Origin: a virus
IMG/VR virus record: IMGVR_UViG_3300009788_002710
Span: 1 to 29,679 of that record
Length of the DNA: 29,679 nt
Strand: one strand, 5' to 3'
Of the stretch, positions 1-8,762 are shown piece after piece. The notes under the pieces are model-generated. The model saw only the letters and a list, made by a program, of their open reading frames with translations. It did no database searches and was not told the DNA's origin. Numbering within the stretch: position 1 is the first letter of the stretch; each line of letters starts with the position of its first letter. Both the position numbers and the translations under genes were made by a program.

Positions 1-658
1 GCGGGTATTCGGTACCCCCAATCTTGAAGCTACCGCGGCCAGCATCAGGCACCGTGGTGTTGTCTTCAAAATCGGCATTGTCGAAAGTGAAGCTCGGATC
101 CTCTTCCTGGATTGTGTCGCGCCCTAGGATTGAAAGGCGCATCAGGATCTTTCCCTGATTCGGGATGATGAAACGAGCAGCCGCGATCTTGCAATCGTAG
201 CCGGTCTCGCCGTAGTCATCGGAACCATCGGAAGCCCCGCCAGGAATTTCACAGCGAACCGCCATCCAGTCCTGAGAGTACGAACTCGCAGGCAGGAAGC
301 GGAAGATATGGGTATCGAGGCCCGCCTGGGCGTCGCCTAAATGATCTACCCCGGTAACGGTGGAAGCAGAGCCCATAAGAGCACGCAGCAACCACCCCAA
401 ATTAGCTTCGGTGCGTGGCAGAATGTCCACGTCGCCGCCGAAGAAATGGCCCTGCTTATACGTGCCAGTTGGCACGATCAGGCCACCAACTTCAGGCGGG
501 AACACCTGAAGGTCTTGCACGGTCCCCAGTGCTACACGGGGGGCCCGCATCTTATACCACGTCTCAGACGCGGGGGTAAAGGTTGCCCCTTGCCCCACCT
601 TGCCAGAAACGAGTTGCAAGCAAAAGCCAAATATGCCTGCCTGTGCCGGTACGGTCAT
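1..658 (-). CDS. Tail tube (major tail) protein, partial
   Basis: This reading frame starts at ATG 656-658 and runs off the left edge without a stop, giving 219 codons. The start has AAGGAG about 9 nt upstream, and the upstream glycosyltransferase ends in an ATGA overlap with it. The protein begins MTVPAQAGIFGF and contains GGDVDILPRTEANLGWLLRA followed by LMGS. That is the style of the Phage_tube_2-like tail tube proteins, in which a beta-rich domain polymerises into the tail tube. Its place after fibre genes and downstream of the head genes suits a major tail protein, and it implies a long tail with a tape measure gene beyond the window. The family call is from recalled pattern, and the C-terminus is missing. 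Confidence 0.6.
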   Translation of the reverse strand, partial: MTVPAQAGIFGFCLQLVSGKVGQGATFTPASETWYKMRAPRVALGTVQDLQVFPPEVGGLIVPTGTYKQGHFFGGDVDILPRTEANLGWLLRALMGSASTVTGVDHLGDAQAGLDTHIFRFLPASSYSQDWMAVRCEIPGGASDGSDDYGETGYDCKIAAARFIIPNQGKILMRLSILGRDTIQEEDPSFTFDNADFEDNTTVPDAGRGSFKIGGTEYP

Positions 659-1791
659 GATACTACTCCTTTGTCGACTATCGAACCAAGTTCAACCGGG
701 TTAGCTGGTGCGTTGAGGATTTTTTGGTATGCGCTTACCCACTTGGTCCAGTGACGAGCAATTGAATGCTTCCTCTGTACCCAAGTGTGGCCCGCAATTT
801 GCAGGCGCTTACGCATTGCTGTATCGGTTATCGTTCGTTCGATGGCCTCGGCCCAGGCATCAGGTGTATGTTCCACCAAAAGTCCAGTTTTTCCGTGACG
901 TACTGCGGTGCGGTAGACTAGATTGTTGGTCGCTATCACGGCTCCACCAGCTGGCTTTCCATCCACTGACCGGCGAGCAGCCATGCCCTCAATTGCCTTG
1001 ATGGGTGACTTAAAGTCGTTAAATCCATCAAAGGGATTGACAGGTGCTAACACAAGGTCAAAGTTGCGTACTAGGCGACTGTATGTCGCATAATTTACGC
1101 CTGGTAAATAGGTTGTATTTTCTAAGCCCAATAAGTAGTCTGGATTGTACCCGCCAACGAGCAGATGAACGTGGGGATACTTATCTATAATATACGGCAG
1201 AACGTTCTTTAACACAATCCAATCATGCTCATGTGTAGACGATCCCGTAAGGCCGATGAGTATCTTTGCCCCTAATTCGTCTTTATATTTAGGTTCTCCT
1301 GCGTCGCCCCACAATTCCATATCGATCATATTGGGCAGCACATGAGTGGGTCGTCCCGTTAACTTTTTCATGCGCTTCGCCAATACGTCGGTTGACGCGG
1401 TAATGCCATCCGTTGCTCTTGCGGCAACTATGGCGTCGCCACCGATCACATCGCGGAATTCATTGGTGTAGTCGTCATCCAACTCGTACACCACGCGCTT
1501 GCCAGCTTTTCTGATTTGGTCGAACAAATATTGAATTGCCCAGGTAACTTCTTCTTTCGCTTTATCTGGCACAAATAAACGAGGGAAGACAAAAATGTCA
1601 GCACTTTCAACGAACCCCTTCCAATACTTGGGACCAACTACTTTGTATTCATTGTAAATGTCCTCGTAGAATGCCCAACCACATTGATGGCCGTGTTGCA
1701 TCATATAAGAGAAAGGCATGGAAATACGATAAATCTCACAGCCTCCCATTGACTTGCGTGTCTCGCCCATGAAAATACATAGAACTCTCAT
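655..1791 (-). CDS. Glycosyltransferase, GT-B fold (GT4-like)
   Basis: A 378-aa cytosolic protein with the layout of GT-B glycosyltransferases. The N-terminal Rossmann half starts MRVLCIFMGETRKSMGGCEIYRI. The C-terminal half has ILIGLTGSSTHEHDW (start of the donor domain), then LAPVNPFDGFNDFKSPIKAIEG, which matches the region where GT4 enzymes bind the nucleotide-sugar phosphates, and GKTGLLVEHTPDAWAEAI, the usual closing motif. No signal peptide is seen. The start has AAGGA 7 nt upstream inside the end of the fibre gene, with an ATGA overlap. It lies between the giant fibre and the tail tube, so it may modify a virion protein; the substrate cannot be read from the sequence. Confidence 0.8.
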   Translation of the reverse strand: MRVLCIFMGETRKSMGGCEIYRISMPFSYMMQHGHQCGWAFYEDIYNEYKVVGPKYWKGFVESADIFVFPRLFVPDKAKEEVTWAIQYLFDQIRKAGKRVVYELDDDYTNEFRDVIGGDAIVAARATDGITASTDVLAKRMKKLTGRPTHVLPNMIDMELWGDAGEPKYKDELGAKILIGLTGSSTHEHDWIVLKNVLPYIIDKYPHVHLLVGGYNPDYLLGLENTTYLPGVNYATYSRLVRNFDLVLAPVNPFDGFNDFKSPIKAIEGMAARRSVDGKPAGGAVIATNNLVYRTAVRHGKTGLLVEHTPDAWAEAIERTITDTAMRKRLQIAGHTWVQRKHSIARHWTKWVSAYQKILNAPANPVELGSIVDKGVVS

Positions 1792-4700
1792 CGCTTTGTC
1801 CTTACACCCGTTGGGCCATAGTATCTATCCCAACGCCTGCTGGGGTCGGAGTATTCGTGTTTGCCTGGTTTCTGCCGTACAAAGAAGTCACGAGTGGCCT
1901 CAAAGATGTGCCGCCATAGATTATCATTATAACCCACTGTTCGCTGGTTTGGGTCATCCAATAGGGCGATGACATCCGGATAGCGCGGGTCCCAGGACAT
2001 GATAAAGTCGTCATAGTTGAACCGCGTGAGTGGGGCGGTCACTGTGGCACCGGCCTGGACCTCGCCCGCAGCGGTAAACAAAGCATTCAGGTTGCCGGTT
2101 ACGGTGGCAGCAGCATTGACATAACCCTCAAAAACGATGACGGTCAATTCTGCCGAGATCGAGGCCGCTGCGCTAACGTCACCAGCAATACCTATGGTCA
2201 TGATGGGAGGAATACCTACAACGGTGACATTTGCAACAACAGAATCGGCCAGGGCCAGAGTTACACTCCCCGTTCCGGCCACAACAGCAGCGGCGCTGAC
2301 CGCCCCCTCGATGAAGCGGGTCATGTCCAGGGTGGTACCAGTGACGGAGACCGATACGCTCACCGTACCAGCAATTGGCCGTAGGGCTTCGAGCGGCCCT
2401 GAAACCGTAGCGGTCGCGCCCGTATCGCCCGCCAGAGCCCACGGGCTGGCACTGAGGTTCGCAGTCACCGTTGCGCTGGGCATGGGAGCGCCGAGCATTT
2501 GTATATCGATGGCTGGTTCGTTGGCCGACGCTGTGGCCGTGGCAGCGGCTAAAACTGAGCCACCAAGCGGGAGGGATAGAGAAATGCTACCCGCGACAGT
2601 TGTCGCAACGTTGATTGCCGCACCATCGAGGTCAATCGCAACAGCCAAATCGCCAGAGACGGTCGCGGAAGCGGATACGTCACCAGCAACGTCAACGCCC
2701 CCGCCAACTTGCAGGTCGCCCGTGGTAGTTGCCGCAACACTCACCGCACCTGCAAGTTGTATGTCGATTACCACGTCGCCGGTCACGGTAGCGGCAGAAA
2801 CGACCGATCCTGCCAGCTGGACATCGATTTCTACGTCTCCAGAGACCGTAGAAGTGGCTGAAATTGACCCCCCGAGGGCCACTTGATTGGCTAAGGTGCC
2901 GTTTACAGCGATTGTAGCGGTGACAGTACCCTCAAGTGCGATTGCGACGCTTAAATCGCCTGTGGCCGTTGCCGACGCATTAATAGCGCCAGCTGCCTGG
3001 ATGTCAACAGTAGGTTCATTTGCAGCCGCGCTCGCCGATGCGGACGCTGCTACGTCACCAGCAAGCTGTATCACGGCCACGTCTACGGAGAGGTCGCCCG
3101 TAGTAGTTACGGCAACATTAACGTCCCCGGCAAGGTCTATCGCGACGGTCAACTCGCCCGTTGTTGTTGCTTGGACTGTGGGGGCACCGAGAAGTTTTAC
3201 GCCTACGGAAACGTCGCCCGTCGCCGTGGTTGTTACTACAACGGATCCTGCAAGGGGTCTTTTGACTCCGATTGTGGCCGCACTTACGGTGGCCGCAGCG
3301 TTAATCGCTCCTGCCAAGGAAATTGCAACATCGGGGACACCAGAAACAGTTGCAGATGCCGCTACAGTACCAACCAGGGCAGCGGGGACGAAGATCATAC
3401 CACCAGAGGTAACGGTGGCAGTGGGGGCGGGAGCACCCACAAGTTGGACATCGATGGTGGGTTCATTGGCTGCCGAGGTAGCGACGGCGGAAGCGTTCAC
3501 CACACCTTCGAGGCGTTTCAATACGGACAGGACCGGGGCGTCGAGAATTGCAGACGCCGCAATAGAACCTGCCAGGGGATGCGCTACTGTTAAATCGCCA
3601 GCAACCGTGACAGCGAGAGTGGAATCACCTGCCAGGGGAATGGCTACTGAAACGTCGCCGCTGGCCGTAGCAACCGCGGCTATGGTACCTGCCATCTGTA
3701 TATCTACGTCGGGGACGCCCGTTACGGTCGCCGTTGCATTGACAGCACCGGCAAGGCCGATAGTCCTATCGAAGTCGGTGGCGGCGAGCAATGCCGCAGC
3801 CGCAACAGCACCAGCGAGATCAACCGCTATTGCCGGTTCGTTGGCCCCTGCCGTTGCAACCGCAGCGAATGTAACCGCCCCTTCGAGGTCTATTGCAATC
3901 GCGGGTTCGTTAGCTCCTGCTGTCGCGACAACTGTCGCGTTGATTGCACCGGCCATCAACTTCTTGACGCCGAGTACGCCCGCGACAGTCGCGGTAGCGT
4001 TTACCGCTTCGGCTGCAAGGTCGAAGTCTACGGTAAGGTCGCCGACTACGGTTGCCAGGACCGTAGGAGCACCAGCGGCCTGGATGTCAACAGTAGGTTC
4101 ATTTGCGGCAGAACTAGCAACTGCCGAGGCCGCTATCGCGCCCGCTAGTTGAACGTCTATCGCGGGCTCATTCGCGCTGGCCGTTACAGTTGCCGATGCA
4201 GCGACATCACCAGCCAAGCCAATGGTTCGATCAAAGTCTGTAGCAGCGAGTATCGCGGAAGCGTTGACCGCGCCCACCAATTGGACATCTACCGCAGGTT
4301 CGTTCGCTGTTGAGCTTGCGACGGCAGCCGCGCTGACATCACCAGCGAGTTGTACGTCAACAGCTGGCTCACCGGCGACAGTGCTCACGGCGACTGCGGC
4401 AGTAACATCACCAACCAGTTGGACATCAACTGCGGGTTCGCCAGCAACGGTGCTTACTGTGGCGGCAACGACGACATCGCCAGCCAGTGGTGTAACGCCT
4501 GCGATACGAGTAAGGTCGCCTGTGGTTGTTACAGCTACATTCACAGCCCCGGCAAGTGGAATATCGATAGCGGGTTCGGCTGTCGCAGCAGTGACGGTTG
4601 CTGCCGCGTTGACTGCCCCAGCAAGCTGTACGTCGATGGCCGGTTCGCCAGTTCCCCCGGTGACAGTAGCATCGGCCTCGATAGTACCTGCCAGCTGGTG

Positions 4701-6353
4701 GGTAGTGCCCCCGGCAGCGACCGGCACTATCTCGTGGTATTTGATGGTGCCGCCGTCGTCAGCGACGATTGCCAGTACAGTATCGCCAGAATCGTTGATG
4801 AGCACTGAACAGGATAGTGCATTGATAGTCGCTGTCCACTCGTTAGATTCTGCTGCCCATGCTGCGCCATCGTCACTGGTGCTGATATAAAGATCAGAGT
4901 CAACACTATTTGCCCACCACGCCACTACGACATCATCACCCTGGTGACTAATGCCATTCATATAAGTCTCGCCGTCTAATTTGACAGCATCGCTATCGTT
5001 AACTGTTTGGGCTGTACTGGGTGTACCATCATCGTCAATTTTAACGGCGGAGAAATCAGAACCAGCGTCAGCGGTATAGGCTAGGGTAACGCGAGAGGCT
5101 ACAGAATCAGCGGGGTTATACCACGCTCCTGGGCCATTAGGATAATCTGCTGATTGACCTGCTACTTCTATTGTGTCCGGCGTGCCGTCTAAAGAGTTTC
5201 CGCTAGTCAACGCCTTATGGAAATGGTCAAAGGCAACATCTTGTCTATAGAAAAAATGACTCTTATCGTTATCGGGGTTGTGAACAATGACCGGGTTGCG
5301 CCACTCTTCATCTGCCGCGCCATCAACGGCCTGGTCAATTACCCAGCCTGCGGCATAGTTCTCCCAGCGCGCATACTTGATCGTGTCCCAGACTTGCCCC
5401 ATGTCGGCAATCTGCGCGCCCTGATAGATGATGATGATGTCGCCATCCGAACGCACCGTAATCGAGCAGGCTACGGCTGTGTTGCTATCGGGTACGTCGG
5501 AAACAACGGTGTATGGTAGTGTACCCGCAGCATTGACGTCAATCCAGCCACCGTAATAAATAGAGAAACCAAAATCTGTAGTGGTACCATCGGCGCTCCA
5601 AGAACCACTTTCCTTAATTCGCGGCGTTCCACCCGAGTATATTCCGCCGCGTTCCCAAACTGGGTAATTGGTAGCATCGCGAGAACCAGAACGTGATACC
5701 TCAATAAAATAGGTTGTGCTGGCGGTTACTGTTAGATCAATCGGGACAGTAACCCAACTATTTGTTGTGCTCAAATCCGCTGCTGCAACGGTCGCTGTTG
5801 CTAATGCTGACCCGCCGAGCGATGCTGTTATTTTTATAGTTACATTATCAGTTGGTGCAACCGCCTTGCGAAGCATCAATTGTAGAGCGGTGATGTGAGT
5901 TTGCGTAGCATGAGAAGTGAACTCTTGCGCTCGTTCCTCCTGTGTTCCCGAACCGCCGAAAATACCAGAACCAGTAGAAACGGTTCTCTGATCAATTCGT
6001 GCATCTGCCGCATTATCCGACATTGCGTATAGTGCATAGCAAACTCGGTTGACAGGATCCATCCCTGCCGTATTGTTTGTCTGAAATGCAACGTGTAGCC
6101 AGTAGGGGTTAGTTGGATCTTGCACGGACCACATACTTTTAATTGGGTCGTTGACGCCAACGTTGGGTCCGTTTCCAGCGTCTCTTTCCGCCCAGGTATC
6201 ATCACCGTTATTAGCCATCCACATCTCAACCCGGTAAGAAGTTGTACTATCGAGAAATGGAATATAATGATTACCATCAGGCGACCGCTTCGAGCTTATA
6301 TCGTAGTTTTGGTCGGGGAAAGCTACCCCTGCAATAGAACGCGGAAGGGCCAT
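1788..6353 (-). CDS. Giant repeat-rich tail fibre/adhesin with propeller-like N-terminus
   Basis: A 1521-aa protein. Residues about 65-115 and 285-545 read like sialidase/BNR-type beta-propeller blades, with repeated short strands such as SITVRSDGDIIIIYQG and TYMNGISHQGDDVVVAWW. Between them, residues about 120-270 look like an inserted beta-sandwich (ITALQLMLRK, TYFIEVSRSGS, then an IYYGGWIDV exit). Residues 553-1445 are about 42 degenerate units of 20-23 residues with consensus LAGxVxAxATVTGDLxVxI. The last 76 residues are a distinct aromatic and charged domain (NYDDFIMSW to GVRTKR). The ends overlap neighbouring genes by 1-4 nt and the start has GAGGTG upstream. It probably forms an extended virion fibre with a carbohydrate-binding head. 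Long antisense frames across it are side effects of the repeat codons. Confidence 0.7.
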   Translation of the reverse strand: MALPRSIAGVAFPDQNYDISSKRSPDGNHYIPFLDSTTSYRVEMWMANNGDDTWAERDAGNGPNVGVNDPIKSMWSVQDPTNPYWLHVAFQTNNTAGMDPVNRVCYALYAMSDNAADARIDQRTVSTGSGIFGGSGTQEERAQEFTSHATQTHITALQLMLRKAVAPTDNVTIKITASLGGSALATATVAAADLSTTNSWVTVPIDLTVTASTTYFIEVSRSGSRDATNYPVWERGGIYSGGTPRIKESGSWSADGTTTDFGFSIYYGGWIDVNAAGTLPYTVVSDVPDSNTAVACSITVRSDGDIIIIYQGAQIADMGQVWDTIKYARWENYAAGWVIDQAVDGAADEEWRNPVIVHNPDNDKSHFFYRQDVAFDHFHKALTSGNSLDGTPDTIEVAGQSADYPNGPGAWYNPADSVASRVTLAYTADAGSDFSAVKIDDDGTPSTAQTVNDSDAVKLDGETYMNGISHQGDDVVVAWWANSVDSDLYISTSDDGAAWAAESNEWTATINALSCSVLINDSGDTVLAIVADDGGTIKYHEIVPVAAGGTTHQLAGTIEADATVTGGTGEPAIDVQLAGAVNAAATVTAATAEPAIDIPLAGAVNVAVTTTGDLTRIAGVTPLAGDVVVAATVSTVAGEPAVDVQLVGDVTAAVAVSTVAGEPAVDVQLAGDVSAAAVASSTANEPAVDVQLVGAVNASAILAATDFDRTIGLAGDVAASATVTASANEPAIDVQLAGAIAASAVASSAANEPTVDIQAAGAPTVLATVVGDLTVDFDLAAEAVNATATVAGVLGVKKLMAGAINATVVATAGANEPAIAIDLEGAVTFAAVATAGANEPAIAVDLAGAVAAAALLAATDFDRTIGLAGAVNATATVTGVPDVDIQMAGTIAAVATASGDVSVAIPLAGDSTLAVTVAGDLTVAHPLAGSIAASAILDAPVLSVLKRLEGVVNASAVATSAANEPTIDVQLVGAPAPTATVTSGGMIFVPAALVGTVAASATVSGVPDVAISLAGAINAAATVSAATIGVKRPLAGSVVVTTTATGDVSVGVKLLGAPTVQATTTGELTVAIDLAGDVNVAVTTTGDLSVDVAVIQLAGDVAASASASAAANEPTVDIQAAGAINASATATGDLSVAIALEGTVTATIAVNGTLANQVALGGSISATSTVSGDVEIDVQLAGSVVSAATVTGDVVIDIQLAGAVSVAATTTGDLQVGGGVDVAGDVSASATVSGDLAVAIDLDGAAINVATTVAGSISLSLPLGGSVLAAATATASANEPAIDIQMLGAPMPSATVTANLSASPWALAGDTGATATVSGPLEALRPIAGTVSVSVSVTGTTLDMTRFIEGAVSAAAVVAGTGSVTLALADSVVANVTVVGIPPIMTIGIAGDVSAAASISAELTVIVFEGYVNAAATVTGNLNALFTAAGEVQAGATVTAPLTRFNYDDFIMSWDPRYPDVIALLDDPNQRTVGYNDNLWRHIFEATRDFFVRQKPGKHEYSDPSRRWDRYYGPTGVRTKR
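2019..4697 (-). repeat. About 42 degenerate 20-23-residue coding repeats
   Basis: The stretch encodes successive units that begin L-A-G (or L-V-G, L-E-G, A-A-G), continue with an alternating small/hydrophobic strand (VNASATVT), and end either in a short form such as GDLSVAI or in a longer form containing ANEPAIDV. The two forms alternate irregularly. One variant with the tail AATDFDRTIGLAG occurs twice, at about 4.2 kb and 3.75 kb. Alternating A/T/V residues with a Gly corner predict a beta-solenoid or stacked beta-sandwich shaft. The units are diverged at DNA level, so this is an old expansion and not a recent tandem duplication. Confidence 0.85.
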
Positions 6354-7000
6354 TACAACACCTCGAATGTCCGCATGTCAACCCACGAGTGCGCTGGCCG
6401 AACAGCATTCCACTCGGTGAGCGTCATCCAGGTCTGCGAGCTATCGCCCGATTTACCAGGCACAAGTATTGTCATGAGGTGTACGATGTTGCTGAGGGGC
6501 TGAGTGCCCTCAAGTATCGTTTCTGCCGCATCTAGCAAGGGTTCGAGTTCGGGTACTGTATACCCGGGTACAAGGTCCTCACTGATTATCCAGTCGAAGA
6601 TGTCGTCGCCGGTCAGGGAACGGAGCGCAGCCCTGACACGGCCACCGCCACGAATATCATCTTCTACGAACAGCACATCACCACGACTCTCGACACCGCG
6701 CCTTGATGCAATCTCGCTACTACTGTCTATGCCCCAGACATTGGGATACCCCGCATCGTTAGCAACCTCAATCAGGAAGCCGAACGCACAGCCAGCGATC
6801 AACACACGGTCGGTTGTCTGAATACCGAACGTGGTAACTAGGCTTTGCCAACGGGCCTCAAAGCTGCCCAGGTTAGCAGTTTCGCGGTTGCCGTCTCGTA
6901 TCCGGGCATATTCCCGACCATAGGTGATAAAGTTGCCGTCATCATCCTGGTTACGGTACAAGGCGGCCCAGAGTGTAGGATCATTCCAATTTGCGGCCAT
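6353..7000 (-). CDS. SAM-dependent methyltransferase-like protein
   Basis: A 215-aa protein with a Rossmann-type SAM-binding signature at about residues 86-113: DRVLIAGCAFGFLIEVANDA (motif I), then NVWGIDSSSEIA with the acidic residue expected after strand 2. A later strand reads FDWIISEDLVPGYT (motif IV position). The N-terminus WAALYRNQDDDGNFITYGREYARIRDG is not diagnostic. Substrate is unknown. It ends with a 1-nt TAATG overlap with the fibre gene and has AAGGGA upstream of its ATG, just after an intrinsic terminator. With the downstream glycosyltransferase it may decorate a virion component, but that is inference. The catalytic motif is not clear enough to exclude a non-enzymatic relative. 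Confidence 0.6.
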   Translation of the reverse strand: MAANWNDPTLWAALYRNQDDDGNFITYGREYARIRDGNRETANLGSFEARWQSLVTTFGIQTTDRVLIAGCAFGFLIEVANDAGYPNVWGIDSSSEIASRRGVESRGDVLFVEDDIRGGGRVRAALRSLTGDDIFDWIISEDLVPGYTVPELEPLLDAAETILEGTQPLSNIVHLMTILVPGKSGDSSQTWMTLTEWNAVRPAHSWVDMRTFEVL

Positions 7001-7015
7001 ATCGTTCCCTTACAC

Positions 7016-7055
7016 AAAAGAGGCCCACACATCGACAGTGCGGCATGTGGGCCTC
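7016..7055 (-). terminator. Intrinsic terminator after the fibre-like gene
   Basis: A perfect 10-bp inverted repeat (GAGGCCCACA at 7020-7029, TGTGGGCCTC at 7046-7055) with a 16-nt loop is followed on the minus strand by TTTTGTGT. It lies between two same-direction genes, so it may set the ratio of head to tail-fibre transcripts instead of ending an operon fully. The U-tract is short (4). Confidence 0.7.
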
Positions 7056-7077
7056 AAAGGTTGCGCTGCTGATACTT

Positions 7078-7494
7078 CTAGTCGAATGCTACAGTAATCG
7101 CGCCGATGGCGAATTCCGCAGTATCCCCGTCATTGATTGTCTTGCTGGTTGTCAGATCGAACCAGTAGAGCATGTTGCCAACGGTTGCGGCATCGAGAAT
7201 GCCTGCGTGTGTCACGGTTCCCCAGTTCCCGCCAGAGGCGGTGGGGAAGGTGAACGCAATACCGCTCGCCTTGCTGCCCGAAGATGAAGCGGGCCAGTTG
7301 GTGGCGTTGTTCGTCACGGACACGCGGGCATAGGCACTGCCTGAAGCCTCGGTACCAGTCGAACCAGTGCTTGCGTCTGTCAGGGCATCGGTCCACAGAC
7401 CAATGTAGACAGTAGCGGGGCGGGTAAAATCGGCCCCGCCTAGGACGTGATCATTCAGTTCGTCTTCCAGGTAATCGCTCATGGATCCAGCCAT
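7078..7494 (-). CDS. Phage tail fibre-like protein (Gp80-like)
   Basis: A 138-aa protein beginning MAGSMSDYLEDELNDHVLGG, then RPATVYIGLWTDALTDA, GSAYARVSVTN, WGTVTHAGILDAATVGN, MLYWFDLTTSKTINDGDTAE. This order of motifs is typical of the small Gp80/tail-fibre-like family found in many phages: an N-terminal helix, then a compact beta domain. AAGGAG lies 8 nt before the ATG. It follows the completion-protein candidate and precedes a terminator. Function in the virion (fibre, decoration or minor structural protein) is not settled by the motif. Confidence 0.7.
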   Translation of the reverse strand: MAGSMSDYLEDELNDHVLGGADFTRPATVYIGLWTDALTDASTGSTGTEASGSAYARVSVTNNATNWPASSSGSKASGIAFTFPTASGGNWGTVTHAGILDAATVGNMLYWFDLTTSKTINDGDTAEFAIGAITVAFD

Positions 7495-7507
7495 GTTATT
7501 TCTCCTT

Positions 7508-8068
7508 TTACGGCGCGGGCGGGTCTTTGGTGGTGAAGACTTCGAAGCGAATCTCGCCCCTATAGATAAAGTCCCCCTCGCCCCTGCTTTCGCGCATATA
7601 GCTATCGCGGACTTGGATGAGATGCGGCGCTTCGCCGAAGCTGTCTACAACAGCGTTAACGCTAAATGTCGATACCGCCCATTCTGCACGGGACAGTGCG
7701 ACATGAGCATTTCGCCGCGCCTCATCTCGGTCGGACTCGCCGGACAAAAAGACCTTGAGTTCAACCACAAAACGACGCACCCAGTATGTTACTGAGTAGG
7801 TGCCGCCGATTTCCATCATGGGCATTTCCCAGCCCACAGTACCCCGCACCTCCGGGGTGTACAATTGGTGCTTCCAATCCTCGTTACCGAAATGAATGAG
7901 GATGTTTATCTTGCCTACCGAGGGGTCAGCCTGTAGCTTACCGAACCTGACAACGCCACCTTTGTTATCGGCGTCGAGGGGATCATCAATGTCTGTCATA
8001 AGCTCTTTCGCAAGATGCGTGACAATATCATCCATGAGCATGTCAAGCTGGGAAGTCTGAGCAGCCAT
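7508..8068 (-). CDS. Putative tail-completion/neck protein
   Basis: A 186-aa protein. The chosen start, MAAQTSQLDML, lies at 8066-8068 and shares a TAATG overlap with the gene before it; a longer frame up to 8155 would run deep into that gene and begins with non-protein-like sequence. The N-terminus is helical (MLMDDIVTHLAKELM), followed by beta-rich sequence (VNILIHFGNE-like, YSVTYWVRRFVVELKVFL). Genes of this size directly after capsid and adaptor usually complete the neck or the tail terminus. I do not recognise a specific family, so the role is inferred from position. Confidence 0.45.
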   Translation of the reverse strand: MAAQTSQLDMLMDDIVTHLAKELMTDIDDPLDADNKGGVVRFGKLQADPSVGKINILIHFGNEDWKHQLYTPEVRGTVGWEMPMMEIGGTYSVTYWVRRFVVELKVFLSGESDRDEARRNAHVALSRAEWAVSTFSVNAVVDSFGEAPHLIQVRDSYMRESRGEGDFIYRGEIRFEVFTTKDPPAP

Positions 8069-8751
8069 TATATCCCCCAGGTGTTGCGGAAGTAGGAAAC
8101 ACGGTCTTGGCGGGTATGGCGGGCCTCTTCTTCTTTGAGGAGCCTCAAAAGCCACCCCTGTTGTATGCGAAGGGCGTTCTCTTCACTGTCGCCCTCCTTT
8201 TTCTCAGCCCACTGTCTGATCTTCGATTGCTTGTTGCCCTCGTTGGTCATGGCGTGGATGCCCATGTGAAGCATAAGCATGTGACGTGCCCACACAGGAA
8301 CATCGATAGTGTCGGTGTCTTGTGAGGGCACGTTGTAGTATGCAAAGTAATCAACCACCAGGGTGGTGTTACCGGCGACAATGTTCAATGGCGCAGACCC
8401 CACATTGAGAGTCCCTCTCGGGTGTTCCCAATAGGCTTCCAGGGTACGGCGGGGAACCATGTGTGTATAACGAACTGGATCGAGATACTGGTAGGTATCG
8501 TCGTCATATTCGTATCGCACAGTCCCGGTTGTCGCAAGGTCGCTAAAGATGTTTCCAGGCAACGTGTACTCGAACGTTGCAGTTGCGGGTACAGCGAATG
8601 AGGTGGATGTTGCCATCGCCTCAAAGTCCGCAAGTGAGGCAAGGCCCCACTCGAGGAAGTCAAGTGCTTCCTCATCGCTCCACGTTGTTTTGACGGCATC
8701 GTTCAAGATGCTGCGCTGGAACTGATCTCTAAAATCTGACCATTGAACCAT
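8068..8751 (-). CDS. Putative head-tail adaptor/connector
   Basis: A 227-aa protein. The start chosen is the ATG at 8751 (MVQWSDFRDQFQRS) because GGGAG sits upstream, overlapping the stop codon of the capsid gene; the frame continues upstream to 8859 only as shadow of that gene. The N-terminal helices (WSDEEALDFLEWGLASLADF), the motif DVPVWARHMLMLHMGIHAM and a long C-terminal helix rich in E/K/R resemble phage adaptor proteins that dock under the portal (SU10-adaptor type). The position right after the major capsid protein supports this. The family assignment is tentative. Confidence 0.5.
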   Translation of the reverse strand: MVQWSDFRDQFQRSILNDAVKTTWSDEEALDFLEWGLASLADFEAMATSTSFAVPATATFEYTLPGNIFSDLATTGTVRYEYDDDTYQYLDPVRYTHMVPRRTLEAYWEHPRGTLNVGSAPLNIVAGNTTLVVDYFAYYNVPSQDTDTIDVPVWARHMLMLHMGIHAMTNEGNKQSKIRQWAEKKEGDSEENALRIQQGWLLRLLKEEEARHTRQDRVSYFRNTWGI

Positions 8752-8762
8752 TAGGTTACTCC

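Noticed and set aside
2137-4890. Long plus-strand open frames (249, 421 and 222 aa) opposite the fibre gene
   Set aside because: They are the antisense of the Ala/Thr/Val repeat codons, which contain few reverse stop codons. No ribosome binding sites and product composition is that of a shadow.
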